Source: Thiohalospira sp046546335
GTDB taxonomy: Bacteria; Pseudomonadota; Gammaproteobacteria; Thiohalospirales; Thiohalospiraceae
Length of the DNA stretch: 27,744 nt
Assembly: GCF_046546335.1 (NCBI RefSeq)
Contig: NZ_JBKGYA010000003.1
Reading direction: 5' to 3' (one strand)
The translations under genes were made by a program, and so were the position numbers. The notes beneath the pieces are model-generated. The model was not told where the DNA came from. It did no database searches and worked only from the letters and a program-made list of their open reading frames with translations. Shown one piece after another: positions 7,745 through 17,932 of this stretch. Positions within the stretch are counted from its first letter, which is position 1; each line of letters begins with the position of its first letter.

Positions 7745-9444
7745 CCACCGGCACGCCTCAGGGGATCACCGCCGAGCTGGTCGCCGCCGGCCAGCTGGAT
7801 GCCGAGTCGGCCCGCGCCGCGGAGTCCACCACCGGCTCCCGGGTGGAGCACCTGGTAGGGGAGCTCGGCCTGCCCGCCACCGCGGTGGCGGAGGCCGCCG
7901 GGCGCGCCTTCGGCCTGCCGGTGGTGGACCTGACGGCGGTGGAGCCGCTGCCGGAGGCGCTGGAGGGGCTCAGACCCGATCTCCTCCGGCGCCACCGCCT
8001 GCTCCCCTTCTTCCGGCGCGGCCAGCGGCTCGCCGTGGCCCTGGCCGATCCCGGCCTCCTCCACGGACTGGACGAACTCCAGTTCCAGGCCGGCGTCACC
8101 GCCGAGGCGGTGGTCGCCCCCCGGGACCAGATCGAACCGGCCCTGGAGGCGGCCCTGGCCGGCCAGGAGCAGGGGCTGGACGAGGGCAGTGAAGGGGCCG
8201 GCGAGCTGGATGAGCTGGACAGCATCGGCGTGGACGCCGCCGCGGGTGCGGACACGGACGACCCGGCCGCCGAGGGCGTGGACGAGGCGCCGGTGGTCCG
8301 CTTCATCAACCGCATCCTCCTGGATGCCATCCGGCGCGGCGCCTCGGACATCCACTTCGAGCCCTTCGAGGACTCCTACCGCATCCGCGAGCGCATGGAC
8401 GGCGTCCTGCGCACCATCGCCCGGCCACCGGTGGCCCAGGCCCATCGGCTGGCGGCGCGGCTCAAGGTCATGGCGCGGCTGGACATCTCCGAGCGCCGCC
8501 TGCCCCAGGACGGCCGCATGAAGGTCCGGATCACGCGCAACCGCGCCGTGGACTTCCGCGTCTCCACCCTGCCTACCCTCTTCGGGGAGAAGGTGGTCCT
8601 GCGCATCCTGGACCCCATGGCGGCGAGCCTGGACGTGGACTCCCTGGGCCTGGACGAGAGCCAGAAGGGGCACTTCCTCTCCGCGCTGGACCGGCCCCAG
8701 GGGATGGTCCTGGTCACCGGCCCCACCGGCAGCGGCAAGACCATGACCCTGTATACCGCCCTGGGACTGCTCAACGACGACCGGCGCAACATCGCCACCG
8801 CCGAGGACCCGGCGGAGATCAATCTGCCGGGGGTCAACCAGGTCAACGTGAACCCCCGGGCGGGCCTGGACTTCGCCGCCGCCCTGCGCTCCTTCCTGCG
8901 CCAGGACCCCGACATCATCATGGTCGGCGAGATCCGCGACCTGGAGACGGCCGAGATCGGCATCAAGGCGGCGCAGACCGGCCACCTGGTGCTCTCCACC
9001 CTGCACACCAACGACGCCCCGCAGACCCTGGCGCGCCTGGTGAACATGGGGGTGCCCACCTACAACATCGCCACCAGCGTCAGCCTCATCGTGGCCCAGC
9101 GCCTGGCCCGGCGGCTCTGCGACCACTGCAAGCAGCCCCGGGAGATCCCCGCCAGCGCCCTGGAGGCGGCCGGCTTTACCGAGGCGGAGGCGGCGGAGGT
9201 CCGGCCCTTCGGCCCCGTGGGCTGCGAGCACTGCAACGAGGGCTACCGCGGGCGGGTGGGGGTCTTCCAGGTCATGCCCGTCTCCGACGAGATGGCCCGG
9301 CTCATCATGGAGGGGAGTGACGCCCTCGCCCTGGCGACGCGGGCGGAGGAGGAGGGGATCCGCGACCTGCGCCGCTCCGGGCTGGACAAGGTGGCCGCCG
9401 GGGTCACCAGCCTGGAAGAGATCGAACGCGTAACCCGGGAGTAG
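7741..9444 (+). CDS. pilB: Type IV pilus assembly (extension) ATPase PilB
   Basis: PilB is the hexameric cytoplasmic ATPase that drives pilus extension through PilC. The product is 567 residues, like P. aeruginosa PilB (566). The N-terminal half has an MshEN-type domain (LVAAGQLDAESARAAE to about residue 150) and an acidic linker around 140-180. The ATPase core has Walker A GPTGSGKTMTLY from residue 327, the Asp box (AEDPAE), Walker B (IIMVGEIRD) and the His box (GHLVLSTLHTNDA). The zinc-binding tetracysteine motif is present at Cys460, Cys463, Cys495 and Cys498, typical of PilB/GspE and absent from PilT. The GTG start is chosen because it overlaps the preceding pilin stop by four bases and fits the family N-terminus. 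pilC follows after three bases. Confidence 0.97.
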   Translation: MTTGTPQGITAELVAAGQLDAESARAAESTTGSRVEHLVGELGLPATAVAEAAGRAFGLPVVDLTAVEPLPEALEGLRPDLLRRHRLLPFFRRGQRLAVALADPGLLHGLDELQFQAGVTAEAVVAPRDQIEPALEAALAGQEQGLDEGSEGAGELDELDSIGVDAAAGADTDDPAAEGVDEAPVVRFINRILLDAIRRGASDIHFEPFEDSYRIRERMDGVLRTIARPPVAQAHRLAARLKVMARLDISERRLPQDGRMKVRITRNRAVDFRVSTLPTLFGEKVVLRILDPMAASLDVDSLGLDESQKGHFLSALDRPQGMVLVTGPTGSGKTMTLYTALGLLNDDRRNIATAEDPAEINLPGVNQVNVNPRAGLDFAAALRSFLRQDPDIIMVGEIRDLETAEIGIKAAQTGHLVLSTLHTNDAPQTLARLVNMGVPTYNIATSVSLIVAQRLARRLCDHCKQPREIPASALEAAGFTEAEAAEVRPFGPVGCEHCNEGYRGRVGVFQVMPVSDEMARLIMEGSDALALATRAEEEGIRDLRRSGLDKVAAGVTSLEEIERVTRE

Positions 9445-9447
9445 ACC

Positions 9448-10650
9448 ATGGCCAGGACGGCGACCGAGAGGGATTTCCAGTGGCGGGGACGGGACACCGA
9501 CGGCCAGCGCCGTGAGGGCCGTATTCGTGCCAGGGGGGCGGGTGCGGCGCGCTCCGAACTCCAGCGTCAGGGCCTGCAGGTGGAGCGGATCCGCCGGGCC
9601 CGGCGCGGCGGGCGGATCAAGAGTGCGGATATCGCGCTGTTCGCCCGCCAGCTGGCGGTCATGGTCAACGCCGGCGTCCCCCTGGTCCAGGGGCTCGGGA
9701 TCATCGCCGAGGGCTTCGACTCCCCCGCCATGCGCCACCTCATCGAGGATCTGAAGGCGGACATCGAGGGCGGCTCCCCGCTCTCCACCGCCCTGGAACG
9801 CCACCCGGCCCACTTCGACCCCCTCTTCTGCAATCTGGTGGCGGTGGGCGAGCAGACCGGCCGCCTGGATGAACTCCTCAACCGGATCGCCGACACCCGG
9901 GAGCGGCTGGAGACCATCAAGTCGAAGGTCCGCAAGGCGCTGGCCTACCCCACGGTGGTCCTCGTGGTGGCCCTGGCCATCACCGCCCTGATGCTCGTGG
10001 TGGTGGTGCCCGCCTTCCAGGGGCTCTTCGCCGGCTTCGATGCCGAACTGCCGGCCATCACCCGCTGGGTCATCGGGCTCTCGGAGTTCGCCCAGGCCCG
10101 GGGTCCCCTGATCCTCCTGCTCCTGATCCTCGGCGGTGCCGGGGCCGCGTGGGGATACCGACGCTCACCGACCCTGCAGCGGCGAGCAGCCGGCTGGCTC
10201 CTGCGCCTCCCGCTGCTGGGGAACATCGTGCGCAAGGCCGCCATCGGCCGCTTTGCCCGCACCCAGGCGACCCTCTTCAGCGCCGGGGTCCCGCTGGTGG
10301 AGGGGATGGACTCGGTAGCCGGCGCCATGGGCAACCCCGTCTACGCCGACGCCATCACCCGGATCCGGGACCGGGTTGCCACGGGGCAGAGCCTCCAGCA
10401 GGCGCTGGCGGCCAGCGGCCTGTTCCCCAACATGGTCGTGCAGATGGTCGCCATCGGCGAGGAGACCGGCTCCCTGGACACCATGCTCGCCAAGGTGGCC
10501 GACTTCTACGAGGCGGAGGTCAACGACGCCGTGGACACCCTCTCCAGCCTCATGGAGCCCATCGTGATGGTGGTCCTGGGCGGCCTCATCGGCGGCCTGG
10601 TGGTCGCCATGTACCTCCCGGTCTTCCAGATGGGCCAGGCCATCGGCTAG
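9448..10650 (+). CDS. pilC: Type IV pilus inner-membrane platform protein PilC
   Basis: PilC sits in the inner membrane and couples the ATPase to the growing pilus. The 400-residue product has the two repeated T2SSF domains of the family: one with FARQLAVMVNAGVPLVQGL (about 68-190) and one with FARTQATLFSAGVPLVEGM (about 270-395). Each ends in the ALERHP/VGEQTGRLDELL or AASGLFP/IGEETGSLDTML pattern. Three membrane stretches are seen, around 170-190, 212-233 and near the C-terminus (PIVMVVLGGLIGGLVVAMY). The ATG at 9448 has GGGAG shortly upstream and lies three bases after the pilB stop. Length equals the usual family length of about 400. Confidence 0.96.
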   Translation: MARTATERDFQWRGRDTDGQRREGRIRARGAGAARSELQRQGLQVERIRRARRGGRIKSADIALFARQLAVMVNAGVPLVQGLGIIAEGFDSPAMRHLIEDLKADIEGGSPLSTALERHPAHFDPLFCNLVAVGEQTGRLDELLNRIADTRERLETIKSKVRKALAYPTVVLVVALAITALMLVVVVPAFQGLFAGFDAELPAITRWVIGLSEFAQARGPLILLLLILGGAGAAWGYRRSPTLQRRAAGWLLRLPLLGNIVRKAAIGRFARTQATLFSAGVPLVEGMDSVAGAMGNPVYADAITRIRDRVATGQSLQQALAASGLFPNMVVQMVAIGEETGSLDTMLAKVADFYEAEVNDAVDTLSSLMEPIVMVVLGGLIGGLVVAMYLPVFQMGQAIG

Positions 10651-10680
10651 AGTCTCCCCCTCCCCCATCCGGAGGCGCTC

Positions 10681-11523
10681 GTGTCCCCCGAAACCCTGTG
10701 GATCGCCCCCGCCGCCCTGCTGGGGCTGGTGGTGGGCAGCTTCCTCAACGTCGTCGCCCTGCGCCTGCCGGCGCGGCTGTGGTACCGCCACCGCCGCGAA
10801 TGCCGGGAGGACCTGGGCCTGGGGGGCGAGGCGGAGCCGCCCCCGCCCGGCCTGCTCTGGCCCCCCTCCCACTGCCCCGCCTGCGGCCATCGGCTGCGCC
10901 CCCGGGAGAATGTGCCGGTACTGAGCTGGCTGCTCCAGCGCGGTCGCTGCCGCGCCTGCGGGGCCCCCGTCAGCGCCCGCTACCCGGTGGTGGAGCTGGC
11001 CGCCGCCGGGCTCGCGGTCTGGGCGGTCCTCGCCGCCGGCCCGGGACCGGAAGCGGTGGCCCTGGCGGGGCTGGGCTGGACCCTGCTCACCCTGGCCCTC
11101 ATCGACCTGGACCACCAGCTCCTGCCCGACGGCCCCACCCTGGGGCTGCTCTGGGCCGGTCTGCTGCTGGCCGTCGCCGGGATCGGTCCGGCACCGACGG
11201 CGGCGATCCTCGGGGCCGCCGCCGGCTACGGCGCCCTGTGGCTGGTGGCCACCGGCTATCGCACCCTCGCCGGTCGGGAGGGCCTGGGGGGCGGCGACCT
11301 CAAGCTCCTGGCGGCCCTGGGCGCCTGGGTGGGCTGGCAGCCCCTGCCGCTGGTGGTCATCGCCGCCGCGGTCCCCGGCGCCATCATCGGCCTGCTCCTC
11401 ACCGCCGCCGGCCGGGATCGCCACGAGCCGCTGCCCTTCGGCCCCTTCCTCGCCCTGGGCGGGTGGCTCATCGCCCTCCACGGCGACCGGCTGGCCCGCT
11501 GGCTCTACGGGGCGCCGCTCTGA
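10681..11523 (+). CDS. pilD: Prepilin peptidase / N-methyltransferase PilD
   Basis: PilD cleaves the prepilin leader after Gly and methylates the new N-terminal Phe; it acts in the inner membrane. The 280-residue product has the methyltransferase-associated domain with a zinc site (Cys65-x2-Cys68 and Cys90-x2-Cys93) and the GxGD aspartyl protease core, with acidic residues in LIDLDHQLLPD (about 141-150) and GGGDLKLLAALG (Asp206). The N-terminal GLVVGSFLNVVALRLP is typical. Several membrane segments follow. The start is GTG with GGAGG seven bases upstream. It follows pilC by 30 bases and should process both pilins of this locus. Confidence 0.96.
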   Translation: MSPETLWIAPAALLGLVVGSFLNVVALRLPARLWYRHRRECREDLGLGGEAEPPPPGLLWPPSHCPACGHRLRPRENVPVLSWLLQRGRCRACGAPVSARYPVVELAAAGLAVWAVLAAGPGPEAVALAGLGWTLLTLALIDLDHQLLPDGPTLGLLWAGLLLAVAGIGPAPTAAILGAAAGYGALWLVATGYRTLAGREGLGGGDLKLLAALGAWVGWQPLPLVVIAAAVPGAIIGLLLTAAGRDRHEPLPFGPFLALGGWLIALHGDRLARWLYGAPL

Positions 11524-11564
11524 GCGGCCTTTACCGGGCCGTCCGAAGCAGACAGGATCGCGCC

Positions 11565-12206
11565 ATGACCCGCACCCGGCCCGAGCAACGTCCCTTTACC
11601 GTCGGGCTCACCGGCGGCATCGGCAGCGGCAAGTCCACCGTCGCCGACCTCTTCGCCCGGCGCGGGATCCCGGTGGTGGATGCCGACGAGGCCGCCCGCG
11701 CCGTGGTGGCCCCCGGCAGCGACGGGCTGGCGGCGGTGGTCGCCCGCTTCGGGGATGAGGTTCTGGCCGCCGACGGGACCCTGGACCGGGCTGCCCTGAG
11801 GCGTCGGGTCTTCCGGGATCCGGAGGAGCGCGAGGCCCTGGAGGCCATCCTCCACCCCCGGATCCGCGCCTGGATGGAGGCGCGGACGGCCGCGGCCGAG
11901 GGCCCCTGGGTCCTCCAGGTCATCCCGCTGCTGGTGGAGAAGGGCTGGGCCGACTGTCTGGACCGGGTCCTGGTGGTGGAGGTCGACCCGGCGGAACAGG
12001 TCCACCGCGCCGCCCGGCGCGACGGGACCGACCCCGGGGAGGTGGAGGCCATCCGCGCCAGCCAGGCGACGCCGGAGGAGCGGCGGGCGGTGGCCGATGA
12101 TATCCTGCGCAACGACGACTACAGCGAGCTGGCCGAGGCGGTGGCGCGACTGGATGAACGCTACCGCGCCCTGGCCGCCCGCGGCCACGAGGAGGGATCG
12201 GGATGA
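11565..12206 (+). CDS. coaE: Dephospho-CoA kinase
   Basis: CoaE phosphorylates the 3'-hydroxyl of dephospho-CoA with ATP, the last step of coenzyme A synthesis. The 213-residue product has the P-loop GGIGSGKST at 17-25, VVDADEAAR and the lid/substrate segments HPRIRAWME and VIPLLVEKGW. In the latter, the family commonly has an Asp before the Pro-Leu-Leu run (DxPLL); here the text is LQVIPLLVE, a small departure. The ATG at 11565 follows GACAGGA; longer frames through pilD are shadows. A weak hairpin, CGGCC (11525-11529) with GGCCG (11537-11541), lies in the 41-base gap after pilD. The pilD-coaE-yacG order is common in gammaproteobacteria. Confidence 0.95.
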   Translation: MTRTRPEQRPFTVGLTGGIGSGKSTVADLFARRGIPVVDADEAARAVVAPGSDGLAAVVARFGDEVLAADGTLDRAALRRRVFRDPEEREALEAILHPRIRAWMEARTAAAEGPWVLQVIPLLVEKGWADCLDRVLVVEVDPAEQVHRAARRDGTDPGEVEAIRASQATPEERRAVADDILRNDDYSELAEAVARLDERYRALAARGHEEGSG

Positions 12207-12403
12207 GCGAGAACGAGAGCGGGCCCACCGTCCCCTGCCCCACCTGCCGCAAACCGGTGGTCTACCGCACCGACAATCCCTGGCGCCCCTTCTGCAGCGA
12301 GCGCTGCCGGCTGGTGGACCTCGGCGCCTGGGCCGACGAGGAGCACCGCATCGCCGGCGATCCGGCGCCACCCCCGCCGGAGGACGACCCCGAGGCCTAT
12401 TGA
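12203..12403 (+). CDS. yacG: DNA gyrase inhibitor YacG (zinc-binding)
   Basis: YacG is a small zinc protein that binds GyrB and inhibits DNA gyrase in E. coli. The 66-residue product has the four zinc ligands Cys12-x2-Cys15 and Cys31-x3-Cys35 and the family text FCSERCRLVDLGAWADEEHR, then an acidic, proline-rich tail. It is encoded with a four-base overlap (ATGA) after coaE, so translation is probably coupled. The length matches E. coli (65). Confidence 0.95.
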   Translation: MSENESGPTVPCPTCRKPVVYRTDNPWRPFCSERCRLVDLGAWADEEHRIAGDPAPPPPEDDPEAY

Positions 12404-12419
12404 CCCCGTGGCCATGGGG
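12404..12419. terminator. Hairpin between convergent yacG and the Met-rich gene
   Basis: CCCC (12404-12407) and GGGG (12416-12419) flank GTGGCCAT, giving a short GC stem directly after the yacG stop. The gap to the opposing gene's stop is only 19 bases. No T-run follows, so its role as a terminator is uncertain. Confidence 0.25.
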
Positions 12420-12422
12420 GCA

Positions 12423-12878
12423 TCAGCGCTCACTCACCTCGAAGGGGAAGACGAAGCGGGTGCGGCCCTCGGCGTGGCGGACGGTGACCGCCACGAACCA
12501 GTCGACGCGGTCGGCGGTGCAGACCGGAAGCATCGCCTCCACGCGCCACTCGTCCTCCTCTCCCGACGGCTCCAGCCGGTAGCGGTTCTCGCCCATGTCC
12601 ATGCCGGACATGTCGAAGCGTGCCACCACCTCCTCGACCTCCGCGAACCCCTCCAGGGAGGCGCGCAGGTGGAAGGGGGCCAGGGTCCGCACGTCCGCCG
12701 GCAGCTCCAGGGTAACCGCCCCGCCATCGGCCTCCAGCCGGCACGGCTGGCCGGTGGGCCGGCAGTCCTCGGCCACGGCATCCGCGGCGCTGGGGTCGGG
12801 CGCCTGGCCCGAGAGCCAGGCATAGGCCGCCCCCAGCGCCAGACCGAGGAGGGCGGCGGCGACCAGGTTGCGATTCAT
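12423..12878 (-). CDS. Hypothetical membrane-anchored protein with Met-rich motif, possibly FixH/YtkA-like
   Basis: A 151-residue protein with an uncleaved or signal-type hydrophobic N-terminus (LVAAALLGLALGAAYAWL, 5-22) followed by a predicted periplasmic part. That part looks beta-rich (AVTLELPADVRTLAPFHLRA, WFVAVTVRHA, RFVFPFEV) and contains FDMSGMDMG with Met90, Met93 and Met95, like the MxM stretch seen in FixH- or YtkA-type domains. Cysteines lie at 39, 46 and 120. It is the last gene of the secA-argJ-mutT run and overlaps the mutT stop by four bases (ATGA). I do not recognise a named family with certainty. A metal-related role is only suggested by the methionines. Confidence 0.7.
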   Translation of the reverse strand: MNRNLVAAALLGLALGAAYAWLSGQAPDPSAADAVAEDCRPTGQPCRLEADGGAVTLELPADVRTLAPFHLRASLEGFAEVEEVVARFDMSGMDMGENRYRLEPSGEEDEWRVEAMLPVCTADRVDWFVAVTVRHAEGRTRFVFPFEVSER

Positions 12879-13852
12879 GTCTGCCCCCGCCAGAAGGCCC
12901 GGATCCCGGCCACCCCGCGGGCACCGGCCACCACGGCCGCCTCCCGCTCCCCCGGCCCGACGCCGCCCAGGGCGTAGACCGGCAGTCGGGCCTCGGCCAC
13001 CAGCCGGGCGAACGCCTCCCAGCCCAGGGGGGCGGCATCGGGATGGCTGGCCGTGGGCATCACCGGCCCCAGGACGGCGAAGTCGGCGCCCACCTCGGCC
13101 GCCCGGGCCAGGTCGGCGGCCGTGTGACAGGAGGCGCTCACCCACTCCAGGTCGGTCGGTCGCGCCGTCAATCGTGCCAGGCGGCGGCCGTTGAGATGGA
13201 CGCCGGCGGCCCCCGCGGCCCGGGCGAGCTCCGGCTCGGCATTGAGGAGCAGCCGGCCACCCACCGTCGCGACCCGGGCCACGGCCGCCTCCGCCAGATC
13301 GGCAAGGGCGGCCTCGTCCAGGGAAGCGGCGCGGAGCTGGACCAGACCGTGGGCGGCGGCGGTGGTGGCGAGCCCCGCCAGGAAGGCCTCGCGGTCTGCC
13401 CCGGGCTCCGGGCTGATGGCCAGGGTATCGGGCAGGCGGAGGCTGGCGATCACCGGGGCGTTGGCCGCCGGCATGGGATAGTGGGGGAGTTCCTCGGCGC
13501 CCACCCAGCGCAGCGGGTGCCCCTCGAGGGGGGCGACCTCCCCGCGCCAGGCCGTCACCCGCCAGACGTGGAGGCGGGGCCCGCCCTCCCGGGACGGCAG
13601 CGTGATCAGCGGCTCCGACTCGGTGAGGGTAATCCCCACCTCCTCGGCCAGCTCCCGGGCCAGGGCCGCCTCCGGCCGCTCGCCGGCCTCCACCTTGCCG
13701 CCGGGGAACTCCCAGAGGCCGCCGCCGATGACCCCGGGGGGGCGCTGGTCGATGAGGATCCGACCATCGGGGGCGACAACCACGCCGATGGCCACCGCCG
13801 GCTCGGTACCGGCGCCGGCCTCAGCTGCGGTACTCGGCGTTGATGCGGACAT
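12875..13852 (-). CDS. mutT: Nudix hydrolase fused to a thiamine-phosphate-synthase-like domain (MutT/ThiE fusion)
   Basis: The N-terminal part (about 18-140) is a MutT-type Nudix domain with a full box at 52-74: Gly52, Glu58, Arg66-Glu67, Glu70-Glu71 and Gly73. MutT hydrolyses 8-oxo-dGTP and so prevents A-to-C errors; WEFPGGKVEAGE is typical of this subgroup. The C-terminal part (about 150-325) resembles ThiE, with GVHLNGR, SCHTAADLARAAEVGADF, LGPVMPTASHP and LPVYALGGV. The TxT(K) loop that holds the substrate phosphate in ThiE reads TASHP, so thiamine synthesis is doubtful. Fusions of this kind are known in gammaproteobacteria, with the second domain's role unsettled. The ATG at 13852 overlaps argJ by 32 bases and has a poor ribosome site; a GTG at 13795, after the argJ stop, is the alternative. 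Its stop overlaps the next gene. Confidence 0.88.
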   Translation of the reverse strand: MSASTPSTAAEAGAGTEPAVAIGVVVAPDGRILIDQRPPGVIGGGLWEFPGGKVEAGERPEAALARELAEEVGITLTESEPLITLPSREGGPRLHVWRVTAWRGEVAPLEGHPLRWVGAEELPHYPMPAANAPVIASLRLPDTLAISPEPGADREAFLAGLATTAAAHGLVQLRAASLDEAALADLAEAAVARVATVGGRLLLNAEPELARAAGAAGVHLNGRRLARLTARPTDLEWVSASCHTAADLARAAEVGADFAVLGPVMPTASHPDAAPLGWEAFARLVAEARLPVYALGGVGPGEREAAVVAGARGVAGIRAFWRGQT

Positions 13853-15038
13853 AGTCGTAGGAGAGATCCGAGGTCCAGACCGTGGCCTGTGCATCGCCGC
13901 GGCCCAGCGCCACGCGGATGGTCACCTCCGGCTGCGCCATGACCGCGGCACCCTGCTCCTCGGTGTACTCGGCCGCCGGCTCCCCGCCGCGGACGATGCA
14001 GACCTCGCCCAGGTGGATGGTGACCCCGGTCAGGTCCAGCCCCTCCACGCCGGCGCGCCCCACGGCGGCGAGGATGCGGCCCCAGTTGGGGTCGCCGGCG
14101 AAGAGCGCCGTCTTCACCAGGGGCGAATGGGCGATGGTGAAGGCCACCTGCTCGCATTCCGCCTCGTCCCGGCCGCCACTCACGTGGAGGGTGACGAACC
14201 GGGTGGCGCCCTCGGCATCGCGGACGATGGCCTGGGCCAGCGCCAGGCAGGCGCGCTCCACGGCCGCCGCCAGGGCGGGGAAGCGGGGGTCGTCGGTGGT
14301 CTTGAGCGGTTCGCTGTGGCCGGCGTGGGTACTCACCAGCACGGCCGCGTCGTTGGTGGAGGTATCGCCATCCACCGTGATGCGATTGAAGCTGCGCTCC
14401 ACGGCCCGGCGCAGGGCGGCATCCAGGACCGGCTCGGTGGCCGGCAGGTCGGTGGCCAGGAAGGCGAGCATGGTGGCCATGTCCGGGCGGATCATCCCGG
14501 AGCCCTTGGCGATCCCGGTGAGGATGGCGCCGTCCAGCTCCTCGATGACCTCGGAGTAGCCCTTGGCCACGGTGTCGGTGGTCCGGATGGCGTCCGCGGC
14601 GGCGGCCCAGCCCTCCACCTCCAGGCACTGGAAGGCGTCGGCGATGCCCGGGATCAGCCGATCCATGGGCAGGGGCTCGCCGATGACGCCGGTGGAGAAG
14701 GGCAGCACCGCCTCGGGTCGGCAGCCCCCCAGGTCGGCCACCTCGCGGCAGCTCACCTCGGCATCCCGCTGCCCCTGCTCGCCGGTGCCGGCGTTGGCCA
14801 TCCCGGTGTTGATCACCAGGTAGCGCGGGGAGGCGGCGAGCAGGTGGGCCTGCGCCACGCGCACGGGGGCGGCGCGGAAGGCGTTGCGGGTGAAGACGGC
14901 CACGGCGCGGCTGCCGGCGGCCAGGGCCATGAGGACCAGGTCCGGCCGGCCGGGCTTGCGCAGCCCGGCGGCCACCACCCCCAGCCGGATACCGGGGACC
15001 GGTCGTAACAGGGGCGGCCCCGTCAGCCCCACGGCCAA
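13821..15038 (-). CDS. argJ: Bifunctional glutamate N-acetyltransferase / amino-acid acetyltransferase
   Basis: ArgJ transfers the acetyl group from N-acetylornithine to glutamate, and in bifunctional forms also uses acetyl-CoA, in the cyclic arginine pathway. The 405-residue precursor self-cleaves into two chains before the Thr of the ATML motif; here that is between Ala188 and Thr189 (RPDMATMLAF). Other family text: VFTRNAFRAAPV, NTGMANAGTG, FSTGVIGEPLP and the oxyanion and substrate contacts KGSGMIRP. The C-terminus, VRINAEYRS, is typical. No ATG is available; the TTG at 15038, two bases after the secA stop, gives MAVGLTG, and a GTG at 15032 is almost as likely. The gene lies between secA and mutT on the same strand. 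Confidence 0.95.
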   Translation of the reverse strand: MAVGLTGPPLLRPVPGIRLGVVAAGLRKPGRPDLVLMALAAGSRAVAVFTRNAFRAAPVRVAQAHLLAASPRYLVINTGMANAGTGEQGQRDAEVSCREVADLGGCRPEAVLPFSTGVIGEPLPMDRLIPGIADAFQCLEVEGWAAAADAIRTTDTVAKGYSEVIEELDGAILTGIAKGSGMIRPDMATMLAFLATDLPATEPVLDAALRRAVERSFNRITVDGDTSTNDAAVLVSTHAGHSEPLKTTDDPRFPALAAAVERACLALAQAIVRDAEGATRFVTLHVSGGRDEAECEQVAFTIAHSPLVKTALFAGDPNWGRILAAVGRAGVEGLDLTGVTIHLGEVCIVRGGEPAAEYTEEQGAAVMAQPEVTIRVALGRGDAQATVWTSDLSYDYVRINAEYRS

Positions 15039-15040
15039 GG

Positions 15041-17800
<2,760 letters not shown>

Positions 17801-17827
17801 GTAACCGTCGCATCTGCCGCAAGAAGA

Positions 17828-17897
17828 CCGGACCATCTTACCCTATGGTGGGGTCTCGCGGCAGGGGTAGTGGTCCGGTTCAAGGGGTGTACGGACC
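17828..17897 (-). promoter_or_regulatory. secA upstream region: -10-like box and alternative inverted repeats
   Basis: Read toward secA, three related segments occur: CGGACC's partner GGTCCG at 17897-17892, ACCGGACCA at 17879-17871 and TGGTCCGGT at 17836-17828. The middle one can pair with the first (6 base pairs, 14-base loop) or with the last (9 base pairs, 34-base loop), but not both. TCTTCTT follows the last. A -10-like TAAGAT at 17840-17835 overlaps the last segment; its -35 is poor. The region 17801-17932 contains no gene. Promoter, operator and attenuator are all possible. Confidence 0.35.
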
Positions 17898-17932
17898 GGG
17901 ATCGCAGGGCACGAGCGCGGCCAGCAAGGTGA

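Noticed and set aside
7684..9813. A 709-codon minus-strand frame across pilB
   Set aside because: Antisense shadow of pilB and the start of pilC; no family text, while pilB has all ATPase motifs.
17801..17932. A secM-like arrest peptide upstream of secA
   Set aside because: The gap is 132 bases with no open frame that has a signal peptide and an arrest motif.
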